From Cladopsammia gracilis (lineage: Eukaryota; Cnidaria; Anthozoa; Scleractinia; Dendrophylliidae): a DNA stretch of 64,000 nt. Shown here one piece after another: positions 47,425 through 56,999 of this stretch. Numbering within the stretch: position 1 is the first letter of the stretch; each line of letters begins with the position of its first letter. The stretch covers positions 947,001 through 1,011,000 of the forward strand of contig JAJGOT010000114.1 in the NCBI GenBank assembly GCA_022457155.1, given 5' to 3'. A program made the translations under genes and the position numbers. The notes below the pieces were generated by a model. The model did not search any database and was not told where the DNA came from. It worked only from the letters and a program-made list of their open reading frames with translations.

Positions 47425-48070
47425 ACGTTCACAAGCAGCATTTTCGTTCGCGGTCTTGTGCTTATTCTATCGTTAACCCCTTTCAGCCTTTCTCTCTCTC
47501 CGTGACCTATCTATAAACATATACGTACCGTGAACGTTCTTAAAGTTGAACACCCTTTGGTCTTCCTCTCCTCTAGCTGTCCGCATTAGAGAGCTTATTA
47601 GGAGTTTAGTTGCTGAAATAAACGAGTGAAATTCGGTTGGGACAAGCAGCATCTACATCTACATAATTTATTTGCAAAATCCTATAAGGACATGTAGCAA
47701 ATTCCAGTGCAAAGTGCAAAAATAAATGAAGCAAGCCTAGCATGCAAGCAGGGGTTGATCAGGCCGCGCCAGGGGTTGATCACGTGCACTCTGAGAGCCG
47801 TTCCACTAAGTCGACCTTTGTGCTTAGAAATGCTAAAAATCACGCCACTTCGAAGTTTTTGTCGGAAGCTTTATATTTGTTTGAAATATTAAAATTCGAC
47901 AGGTGTGCGTAAAAACCACGTCAATTCAAATCCCATGGGTGTAAATTGCAAATCAATGATGCATCAGTAATTTAATGTTTGCGCAATGCTATCCGAGTTT
48001 GGGACAGATCAAAGCCAGCTCCACATTTGCATCAGTTGTGACTTGAAAGCAGTTCTACATGTTGTAAATC

Positions 48071-51000
48071 ATGACTGAAAAGACGAAGACCAGAAGAAAA
48101 TTCAAAAAACATCAACAACAAGAAACAGAGAAAGCGAGCGAAGAGCTTGAATCAATCAAAGTGGTGTACAACGGCAAAGAACATAACATCGAGTTTCCTA
48201 ACAACGCAGACGCTAAAGTTATCTGCCAAAGCATCAAGAATGAAACCGGCGTGAGAGGGTCCTTTTATGTGCACTTTGGTGATCGATCAAATAACTATTT
48301 ACACTGCTCGAGTGTTACCAGAGGAAATCTAGCTAAACTTTCGGGAAAAGCTCTTGAAGTAAGGGGTGGAAATGGTAAGTTTTGGCTCACCCTCGGTGTA
48401 AGAACCTGTGAAACTCATGAGTGATGACGTAGAACAAAGAAAACAAAAGGCATAAAACAATAGAGTCAACTGGGAATGCAATACTACAAAGGTAAAGAAC
48501 AAAGGAAAAAGTCACAGGTTCTTACACCGAGGTAAACCCAAGTTTTGTACATAAGCTATGAAATAGAGTGATTTTACTTCATCTGTTGAAACACTATCTA
48601 ACAATTAGTGTGTGATAGTCCAAATTAAACAAAAGGAAACAATGGAATTATAGTCTAATAGTGCGTACTATTCTACTAACTATTTCACAGATGAAGTAAA
48701 ATCACTCTATAAGCTTAATAACATTAACCGTGGTCCCCTCGGGTTGTTACATAACGAGTTTTTTAAGCGTAGCAAACAAGATGAAACCAATATCGCAAAC
48801 AAAATATAGTAACTTTCAAGCCGGTTTATACTGTTGGTCACTCATAGACCACTTGACTCCGTGTCGGTTTTATACAATGGCAAAGGTTCTTTGACTGATC
48901 TTTGATCAAAGTTTCTTTTAACCCCGCTTGGGTGCTGAATTTCTCTAAACTTTGCTAGAAATGCACTTTCTCACACTGTAGTAAGATTTTTATGAGGTTT
49001 TCATGTACAGTTGAACCTCACTAATACGGACACCGAAGGGACAGAGCAAAAAATCCGTATTATAGAGGTCACCACGATGACGTCACTTTTAAGACTCCGC
49101 TGACAGTTTTTGTTCAGTAACTAAAAACAGGCCCACACTCGTCTTTTAACTGCATCTAAATTGATTAATATACAGCATTGAGACACTGTCTATCAGTATA
49201 TAGTGTACTACCGGTACATTGTAAAATTCTCAGCTACATAAGGTATACGAATCACTGTTTTAAAACGAAACGAACTACAACGCAATGCTGCATGTGAAAA
49301 AGTAATATAAAGTACAATTCTGAAAAACGTCTTGCGATATATGTTTGTAACCACAAACAGGAAATTGTACATTACTTACTCAAACTATCATCACCTGATC
49401 ACCAGAGTGTCCGTAATAAAGAGGTTAAATGTATATGAATTTGCTCTCTGGGGCCGAGATTTAGTGTCCGTTGTCCGTATTAGAGAGGGTCCGTATTATA
49501 GAGGTTCTTTTAAAGAAAATATGAGAATTTTGTCGGGACATAGGAAACTGTCCGTAATAGAGAGGTATCCGTATTAGAGAGGTGTCCGTAAGGAGAGGTT
49601 TGACTGTAAAAATGTGCAATATTTCACTTTGGCCCATGCGCATAATTTTTTTTTTTTTTTTTTTGCGGAAAAATCCGGATTTAGCATAATATGGGTTAAT
49701 ACAGTCAACTATTACAGGTTTGACTGTAATACTTTGTTTCTCTGTGATTTACAGACTCCAATGAGAAAAGCGTGACATTTTCTTTGCATCCTTTGGGAAT
49801 TCACAGTCTGCATGCTACAACAACACTGTATGCCCGGTTGTGAACTTTCATACTTTCCAAAAAAAAATTAAGGTATCCTTCTTCGTATCTTAATAGAATC
49901 TTAATTTTTTCTTTTGTTTTCCCTTTTATCGGAGTTGAAAACTTAAGAGTTGAAAACTTAAAAGAAATGAATGTTAGAATGACATATCATCCTTTTTATA
50001 AGGATGCTTAGATAAGAATCAATCACTGAACTAATTACAAGACGTACATCAAGCTAAAAGTGGAAAACAAAAAGTGCATATAAATACATAAATTGAAATT
50101 CTTAAATTTTCTGCTGTTAATCAGAGCTTTTCACTAATTAGCATGTTTTCTGTTGTGGTTTTCCCCCTTTCCTACCTGGTTACATCTCATGATCAGCCAT
50201 GCAGACTTCTTGGACACTGCTATTCACTTTACCTTTAAAGGGAACCTCCATTGTTATAACAAATTGACGTTAAATTGTTGGAAATAAAGTCTAAATTAGA
50301 AATTTAAAAAAAAACAGTTGCAAATATAATTTTAGTGTACAAAAAAATGGATATGAATATCGCCTATTTTCGCTTTTAAATTTCCCGCGCGCCGCCATTT
50401 TGAATATTTATGAAGTGTTACGGTTGTCCAATTGTTGCACACAATAGCAGCAACCGTAACACGTTGTAAATATTCAAAATGGCGGCGCGCGGGAAATTTA
50501 AATGCGAAACTAGGCGATATTTATATCCATTTTATTTCTACACTAAAATTATATTTGCACCTGGTTCTTAAAAAATTTAAATTTCGACTTTATTTCCAAC
50601 AATTTAACGTCAATTTGTTCTGACAATGGAGGTTCCCTTTAACAGTATACCAGTAAATGTTTATCTTAAGATTATTAAATTTTAAGCTGTTTCCTGCTGA
50701 GTTTTGATGGTCAAGGGCACCTTTTCTAAGAATCTCCCTCTAGCTAACGACAAGATAAAAAGGATAAAGATGCTCTGCTGACACACAGCCTGTGCTTAAC
50801 CCAGATTTTGTAGCACAAAGCAACTAGCCAGGAGCATAATAATACCCCCCCCCCCCCCCCCCGGGTGGGATGCTAGTCCATCTCAGTCAGCATCCACCCT
50901 CTGCAGGTATTGTGACTGAAGTTGTTACTGAGTACGCCTCCCGACTGGTAAAAGCTTAATAGGTGTGCTTGCTTTAGATTATATTCCAAGTTGTAATCCA

Positions 51001-52006
51001 TGTATCCAAGTGGGACAGCCATTGGTTTTTTTTTATCTGTTCTCTACGTCAACCTGAGATTCCACCTCTCTAAAGTGATCCACGTATGACAAATTTAGCA
51101 AGTCCCTTGCAAACGAACGCAACATGTTGGCGCAACATGTTGCGATTGTTTGTACACCATATATATGTTGGGCAATGTTGCATGATGTTGGCACATGTTG
51201 CGTGAAGTTTGAAATCGATCAAACCTTTCGCCCAACATCTGCCAACATTTTTTTCATTTTCGTTTGCACGGTTTGCACAGCTGCCCAACATGTTGCGATC
51301 GTTTGAATACTCTCGGCCAACATGTTGACACTACATCACCCAACATTGTTGGGTGATGATGCGCCAACATGTGGCGTTCGTTTGTACAGGCCTTAAACCT
51401 CGCTTCATGAGGAATTAAAGAAAAAAGTCTTGGGCCTGCATAAAAAATGCTAATTTTACCTTCTCAAATTTACTTTTCGCCACCCTTCTCATATGAACTA
51501 AAGACAATCAGGAATTCCCGGAGGGGAGACCCCCGTATAAAAATGACAGGGGTGCTCGTCGGAAATTTTCGAAAAACACCCTAAAAGGTACCAGAATCTC
51601 GTGTGATGGGCGTGGCTCAAAAGAATTTTTACCCCTAAGAGGCACCGATTCTAAAACAACACATGTCATATTCTGTCATATTTTTTTCGGCTCATACCCT
51701 AAAAGGTACCGCGATAATTCTAACGGTGGTCATTTTAGATTTTAGTGCCCTAAGCGGTACCATATCTACAAATTTTGACCCCTAAAAGGTACGACGAGCA
51801 CCCCCGTCATTTTTCTATGGGAGTCCCTTCCCCCCCCCCCCCCCCCCCCCCCGGGCAGGAATTATCCTAATAAATATTATTCTTTGGTTTCAGATTTCAA
51901 CAAGGGGGGAGACCCCATCTGGTATTACAACACCCAAACCCTGAAACCAGAGGTCCAGGAAAAGTTTAAGGAGATGGAAATTGTGCCTTTCGACAATCCT
52001 CCGTGA
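48071..52006 (+). CDS. unrecognised 138-residue protein, possible beta-grasp domain
   Basis: Two exons: 48071-48374 (donor GTAAGT) and 51894-52006 (acceptor TTTCAG), phase 1, 138 residues. The N-terminus is Lys/Arg-rich (KTKTRRKFKKHQQQ). Residues about 27-99 run from SIKVVYNGKEHNIEF to ALEVRGG, 73 residues. The order of two short strands, a helix ending KNETGV, more strands, and a final LEVRGG resembles ubiquitin in length and layout; this is only a visual guess. Exon 2 adds DFNKGGDPIWYYNTQTL and ends IVPFDNPP. Without splicing, the frame runs 16 more residues into an intronic hairpin and stops at 48424. AATAAA at 53045 is a likely poly(A) signal. Function unknown. Confidence 0.6.
48384..48715. 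mobile_element. two inverted repeats in the intron
   Basis: First pair: CTCGGTGTAAGAACCTGTGA (from about 48392) and TCACAGGTTCTTACACCGAG (to about 48531). Second pair: AGAGTGATTTTACTTCATCT (about 48566) and AGATGAAGTAAAATCACTCT (about 48708). The first begins within about 20 bp of the exon 1 donor and could fold near it in the transcript. Confidence 0.7.
49008..49606. mobile_element. pogo/Tigger-like MITE, TA target
   Basis: TA is followed by CAGTTGAACCTC and the far end is GAGGTTTGACTG then TA. The body repeats GTCCGTATTAGAGAGG phrases. TA targets and CAGTTGAACCTC-type ends are typical of pogo/Tigger (mariner superfamily). Confidence 0.8.
50239..50638. mobile_element. TTAA-flanked MITE (AGGGAACCTCC), copy 1
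   Basis: TTAA at 50235-50238 and 50639-50642. The inverted ends AGGGAACCTCCATTGTTATA are mirrored on the right, and long arms meet near 50430. Nearly identical to 53074-53494. Confidence 0.88.
51107..51392. mobile_element. CAACATGTTG-rich palindromic element
   Basis: GCAAACGAACGCAACATGTT on the left is mirrored by a CATGTGGCGTTCGTTTGTAC end on the right. CAACATGTTG or close variants occur many times inside. Lies in the intron of the 138-residue-protein gene. Confidence 0.65.
51517..51855. mobile_element. CCCGG-tipped element with 8-bp target duplication
   Basis: Starts CCCGGAGGGG and ends in a run of about 22 C then GGG. Flanked by CAGGAATT (51509-51516, 51856-51863). Inverted subterminal text: AAATGACAGGGGTGCTCGTC near the left, GACGAGCACCCCCGTCATTT near the right. 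CCTAAAAGGTACC-like phrases repeat inside. It ends 30 bp before the exon 2 acceptor at 51893. Confidence 0.88.
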
Positions 52007-52091
52007 TAACGAGCTATACAGCATTAGCCGAAGGATTTGGAACTATTTCCTGCAATCTGCGTGCGCGTGCGTGTAACATACACTGTATATC

Positions 52092-52188
52092 AGGGATTGA
52101 GATTGTACCTTTCGAACAGTCCTCTGCAACAATGAACTGTGTCTAGCATTAGCTGAAGGATTTGGAATTCTTTTCTGCTATCTGTTTG
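52092..52188 (+). repeat. decayed tandem copy of the end of exon 2
   Basis: The 51969-52070 segment (end of exon 2 plus 3' UTR) recurs about 120 bp downstream with changes; shared blocks include GAAGGATTTGGAA and AGCATTAGC. A third trace lies at about 52935-52975. The coding sense is not kept. Confidence 0.6.
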
Positions 52189-52599
52189 ATGTGTTTAATG
52201 TACAGGGCCATTGCCAGAAGACAGAAATCCTTACTGAGGCAATATCACAAAAAAAACTTCTTTCATTATGCAAGCCTCACTCTTAATTACACGAGACATC
52301 TAATGCTTGTACTAGTATTCAAAATTATACTAATTTTTTACCAAGGCTAGAGCCTTGCTTTGCCTCATGCTAGCTACTGCCCTGATGTAGCAATACCAGA
52401 GATGGGGTTGTGTGGTGGATGCAGGTATAGTACTCCCATATTTAGTGAAAGAATTAGTGATCATTCTGATTGAAAATTTTTTGTGACAAAACCCTAAAAG
52501 GTACCAGAATCTTATATGACTGACGTATTTATTCACCCTAAGCATATCAATTGTACAAAAATGTATGTCTTTGCGCAAATAAGCGAGGTCCGTGCGCCA

Positions 52600-52840
52600 T
52601 GACGAAGAGCCAAATATTTTCCCGTCCGGCCCGACCTAACTCAGTCAATAAGTATTTTATAATATGACTAGAAAGTACAAGAACAGTCGTGCACTGCGAG
52701 GTCGCTTGAACTCGAGCGGGGCCGGACGGCTTTTTCCAGACCGGCTCACGTCAACCCGTCCGGCTCCGCTCACGTCACCTTGCGATTCCATTTTCTGTAG
52801 AATTGCGTCAGCGGGGCCGTACGGTCATATTATAATGCAA
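52600..52840. repeat. GC-rich inverted-repeat remnant
   Basis: AGTATTTTATAATATGAC near 52648 and GTCATATTATAATGC near 52824 are inverted, as are the GGGGCCGGACGG and CCGTCCGGC blocks. Probably a MITE remnant. Confidence 0.4.
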
Positions 52841-53073
52841 TTTATTATCTGCACAAACACTACAAATTGTGACCCTGAAGGTACGACCAACTCTGTTCAT
52901 GACTTTAATGTAGACGTTTTGTAAATCAATAGTGTGAGCCAAAGAATTTGTAGCTCTTTCCGGAAATCTGCGTGAACAAATGTTTTGTAAAGTCCCGAAA
53001 ACATTTTAGCCCTGAAAAGCTGTGTTACGTGCAGAATGTTTGTCAATAAAGATTCGGTTTTTGTTGATTTTAA

Positions 53074-53494
53074 GGGGAACCTCCATTGTTATAACAAATT
53101 GACGTTAAATTGTTGGAAAGAAAGTCTAAGTTAAAACTTTTTAAAAAACAGGTGCAAATATAATTTTAGTGTACAAAAAAATGGATATGAATATCGCCTA
53201 TTTTCGCTTTTAAATTTCCCGCGCGCCGCCATTTTGAATATTTATGACGTGTTACGGTTGTCTAATTGTTGCATACAAAAGAACTTCAATTCTTAACAAT
53301 AACGGCAACCGCAACACGTCATAAATATTCAAAATGGCGGCGCGCGGGAAATTTAAAAGCGAAACTAGGCGATATTTATATCCATTTTATTTGTACACTA
53401 AAATTATATTTGCACCTGTTCTTTTAAAAAATTTAAATTTCGACTTTATTTTCAACAATTTAACGTCAATTCGTTCTGACAATGGAGGTTCCCT
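53074..53494. mobile_element. TTAA-flanked MITE (AGGGAACCTCC), copy 2
   Basis: TTAA at 53070-53073 and 53495-53498. Ends GGGGAACCTCCATTG and CAATGGAGGTTCCCT. Near-identical to the copy at 50239, so the family moved recently. It starts 24 bp past the AATAAA of the upstream gene. Confidence 0.88.
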
Positions 53495-54102
53495 TTAAAA
53501 GCTAAGCAATAAAATCTTACGTTTACCACTGACACAACTTTAGCGCATCTGTGAGCTAAAAACTTCAACGCCATTCGTAAGAAACTACATTTTAGTTTCG
53601 TGCTTCGTGGAGTATTGAAAAGGACCGAGTTATAATAAACAATATGTATTATTAATATACTAAGTATAGATTTGTAAAAAGTAGAAATGTATATTTTGTC
53701 CTATTAAATTATGACGTTTTATAAAAATAGTCATTAATAAAAATGGTTTGATACTATATCACTGGTGTTCTGTTTACTATAGTTTAGATGTTTTAACATC
53801 AAACCAAAAAAATATTCATAAATTCCAGTGTTCAAAAACAATGAAATCATGGTTTACTTACTTTGAAAGTCTTGGGATAAAACGTGTTGAATTATGCAAA
53901 CCACATTCTAATTAGCTATAAATTCTCATTGTGGACGGTGCTTTATCTCACATTACCAATTGTAGATACACTGCAATAGTGCAACTTTGCACCAAAGCCT
54001 GCTTTTCACTACAGAATGCAAGAGCAAGAGCAGGAGCAAGCATTAGCATTAACACATATCCCTCAATGTGAAAATGGGCTTGATGCAAGCATAGACGCAA
54101 GC

Positions 54103-54375
54103 ATCTATCTATCTATCTACTTCGGCACACCCGCACCGATTCAATGAGTTTTCTCCACTCCCCTTTGTCAGACATGATAACTGGGATTCCTGTGGTGCCA
54201 GTCCAATGTCCCTCTCTAATTGGTCTATGAAAGTTATTGCTGGGCGCCCCCTCGATCGCCAGCCATGTCCTGGATCCCAGAGAAGAAGCAGTCTCGTTCT
54301 TGCTTCTCCAGCAATGTCCGCTGAACTATAGTCTACGAGTCTGCAGAGTTTTTGAGATGAGAGGCAGATTTCCAT
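54103..54375 (-). mobile_element. LINE 3' fragment (reverse transcriptase C-terminus), frameshifted
   Basis: SRGRPAITFIDQLERDIGL is the conserved end of many LINE ORF2 proteins. A later frameshift is visible: another frame reads KGEWRKLIESVRVCRSR. After the stop comes a (TAGA)n tail (54103-54120), typical of such LINE ends. Confidence 0.8.
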
Positions 54376-55099
54376 AGAGCTCCCTGATAGTTATATGATC
54401 TTTCCAACTTTTTTTACTTTTTTAATTTTTTTATGTACTTGAGTATGTACTTGCATGTGCTCGCGTGTCATGTTCATTGTTAGACTTTCTCAAAGTCGCG
54501 GCTTAAAAATACTTTCACAACAGTCTCTTTTTATTTCTTTATTAAAATTCATATGTTGACTTATTACTGCATTACATACATACATTGGACACCTGTAGTT
54601 AGTAAAGATGCCCCTTATTAATGCTACATGACATAAAAGAACCATGACATAAAAAAATCTTCCTTATCCACCCAAGGGCGAAGTCACATGTTGCGAGGAA
54701 TCTATTTATTTCACAGGTAACATTTGAAAGGAATAATCAAAATACTTCAGAATCCACAAATTTTACATGTGGAGAAAAATGACTCAGCCAATGCAAGGGC
54801 GTTCCAATTGGGGTTTAAATTCCCTCTCACTAATTTCCACAACACAAAATGCAATGGTCATGATGTGATGCAAACAACAACCTCGTTCCCAGGGTCCTCT
54901 CATGACACAGCTGAAGAGAGAGGAACCTGGGAACGAGTTGTTTAGTATACTCACTTGTAGTAACACTGACTCAAATTTATGTTTTTGTCAATAAAATCTG
55001 ACAAAGGATATCAAATTGGATAGGGTATATCACCCGATATACATCATCTGATTTTGTCCCATCTAATGTGCTTCATCCGATAAGCCTGTGGAAATTAAT

Positions 55100-55545
55100 C
55101 AGTGGGTAATGGATCGGTTTTCAATTGGATGTGCAAAGTAATTTTGCAATTTACGCTCTGTTCTTGGTTAAAAAGTCTTGCACCACTCTCTCAACCAATC
55201 AGAAGTAAAACCAAATGCAATCGTGACTAACCAGGGGTGGATCCAGGATTTTTCTTAGGAGGGGATGCACCTCTAAGGAATGACGTAACTGAAGGGTGAC
55301 GTAAACAAGAATACTAGTTATATTAGAAAGATGCAGGTCATCTCAGGGGGGGGGGGGGGGGGGGGCACCCCCTACACCCCTCCCCTAGATCCGCCCCTGC
55401 TTACTTACATGCGTTTTCTCATGCTTGGGTTCGGCTACTTGTATTTGCCTCAAGTTCTGATTGGTTGATTGGATTGTCCGTGTCTGTTGTGATTGGCCAG
55501 AGTAATTACCTTGGTTTTGGTTTTACGACACTCAATAATGGAAAA
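55100..55545. mobile_element. diverged copy of the 14953-15463 MITE, itself interrupted
   Basis: The ends (TTTTCAATTGGATGTGCAAA and TTTTACGACACTCAATAATG) and the ACCAATCAGAAGTAAAACC block match the RhoGAP intron 8 element. It is split at 55232-55399. Confidence 0.6.
55232..55399. mobile_element. CAGGGGCGGATCC-family MITE, copy 3
   Basis: Starts CAGGGGTGGATCCAGG, ends AGATCCGCCCCTG, flanked by CTAAC and CTTAC (5-bp duplication with one change). A run of about 20 G near 55345. Very close to the copy at 28608 in inverted orientation. Confidence 0.8.
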
Positions 55546-56228
55546 CCCCTCTAAAGGACCATAAGATTATTATCGCGTTCGAAGAACGCAATCCTAATTT
55601 CGTGTTGGTTATCCTGTGGTTTATGTGCAGTAAAATTTGAGATTTTTTGGTGGCCGGTCCCCTATTGTTTTTTTTTTTCAGGGGCTCATTTTCCGCCGGA
55701 AATTCCTTCGAACGCGTCTCCATAATCTGTGATTACTTCTAGTAATATATTATTTCTGATCATCGGAGGAAGTGTATGAGACTTCGGCCTTAGAGATATT
55801 TCCACCAGTTTAATGCACATTAATAACAGGATGCTACAATGTCATGTTTCTTCAATTTCAAAAATTATAACTTTTCTCTTGAATTTACTTGACAACATGT
55901 TACTTTTTTTGAAATTGAATTAAAGAAGAGGATTCACACGGCTGTCAAGATCAGTACAATTAGCTTTTTTGATTTAAAAATCATTTTAATATATTTATTA
56001 TTAATTAATATTATGTTAATTGTTAAAATACTATTATTTTGAAAGCAGGTAAGCTGAAATAAGACATTAATTTACAGACGGACGTTTATGCTGACTGATG
56101 AGCAAAAAAATACTCCCTATCTACACTAACTGAAATTATTTATTTATAATTATGACATCAAGATGTTTTCATCTTTGTTTGTGTCAGACCATTGTTCTTA
56201 TATTAATCTGTCGGTCTGGAAAGATTTA

Positions 56229-56420
56229 GGCCCCGTCCACACGTATCCGGATATTTTTCAATCCGCAACCTTTTTGTTACGGATTAGAAAATATTCGCGT
56301 CCACACGTAGCGTATTCGGATAGTATTTGCCTGAATTCGCCGGATACGTGTGGACGGAAGGCCAATCCGCAACAAAAAAGTTGCGGATTCAAAAATATCC
56401 GGATACGTGTGGACGGGGCC
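56229..56420. mobile_element. Harbinger-like MITE, TTA target
   Basis: The ends GGCCCCGTCCACACGTATCC are mirrored exactly at the right. TTA lies on both sides (56226-56228, 56421-56423). Same style of terminus as 39157-39644. Confidence 0.82.
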
Positions 56421-56804
56421 TTACAACGTTTCTAAATCAGAATAAAACTTGTCAAGGTGACGGGCATTGTTTGGTTCGGTTGAAACTCTGTCAAAGGTCA
56501 CCTTAGGTGAATGTCGTGGTCCCAGCCACATACAAAAACTGCATTTCGTTTTAAGCTTACATATTAAATGTTCATACACCTCCTAAATGGGCAAGTGAAC
56601 ATGGTTCCATGAGTGACCAGACAGCAGATGTAACTGAATTTCATTTCAGGAAATTGGCAAGATGTCATGAATAGTTGTTTGTGATATTAAGATCATTATT
56701 ACGCAGTGTCCAGCACTGTATTTTCCATTTCATTGCCTCATTCCTTGGTTACGCCAAGTTTGTAGCCCTCCCAATGCAAAGCGGGATCACATACAATTTT
56801 TTTT

Positions 56805-56999
56805 AACCCTTCAACTCCCAAATTTCGTTTTGTAAAAGATAGAAACACAAAAATTAATCATATCACACAAAAGTACTCAAGCCAAAGAGGTTTCATTTTG
56901 AATGGTTGGCACCATAGGATTTTGTCAAGAGACTGAAAAGTTAGAATTACATTTATTTACACGTCTTCATAACTGACTTTGGGAGTGAACGGGTTAAAG
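56805..56999. mobile_element. short, apparently complete TTAACCC element
   Basis: AACCCTTCAACTCCCAAA at the left and TTTGGGAGTGAACGGGTTAA at the right are inverted. It holds a single 88-bp-type unit (GGTTTCATTTTGAATGG). This is the compact form of the repeats at 9967 and 62493. Confidence 0.7.

Larger units (their letters stand above)
46484..47475 (+). repeat. tandem (about 468-bp unit) ribozyme-bearing repeat, retrozyme-like
   Basis: CTTGCAAAGTTTTTATACG occurs at 46503 and 46971. Both are followed by CAGCCTTGCTTC, TTTTTGGCTGTTTAGATC and GATCCTACGTTCAC in the same order, giving a period of 468 bp. A hammerhead sits at the junction (46871-46932). The first unit joins Penelope-like sequence at its left end and lacks the upstream ribozyme. 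The second is split by an insertion at 47071-47424. Diverged single copies lie at 33040-33430 (-) and 38290-38780 (+). No protein frame; presumably non-autonomous. Confidence 0.7.
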
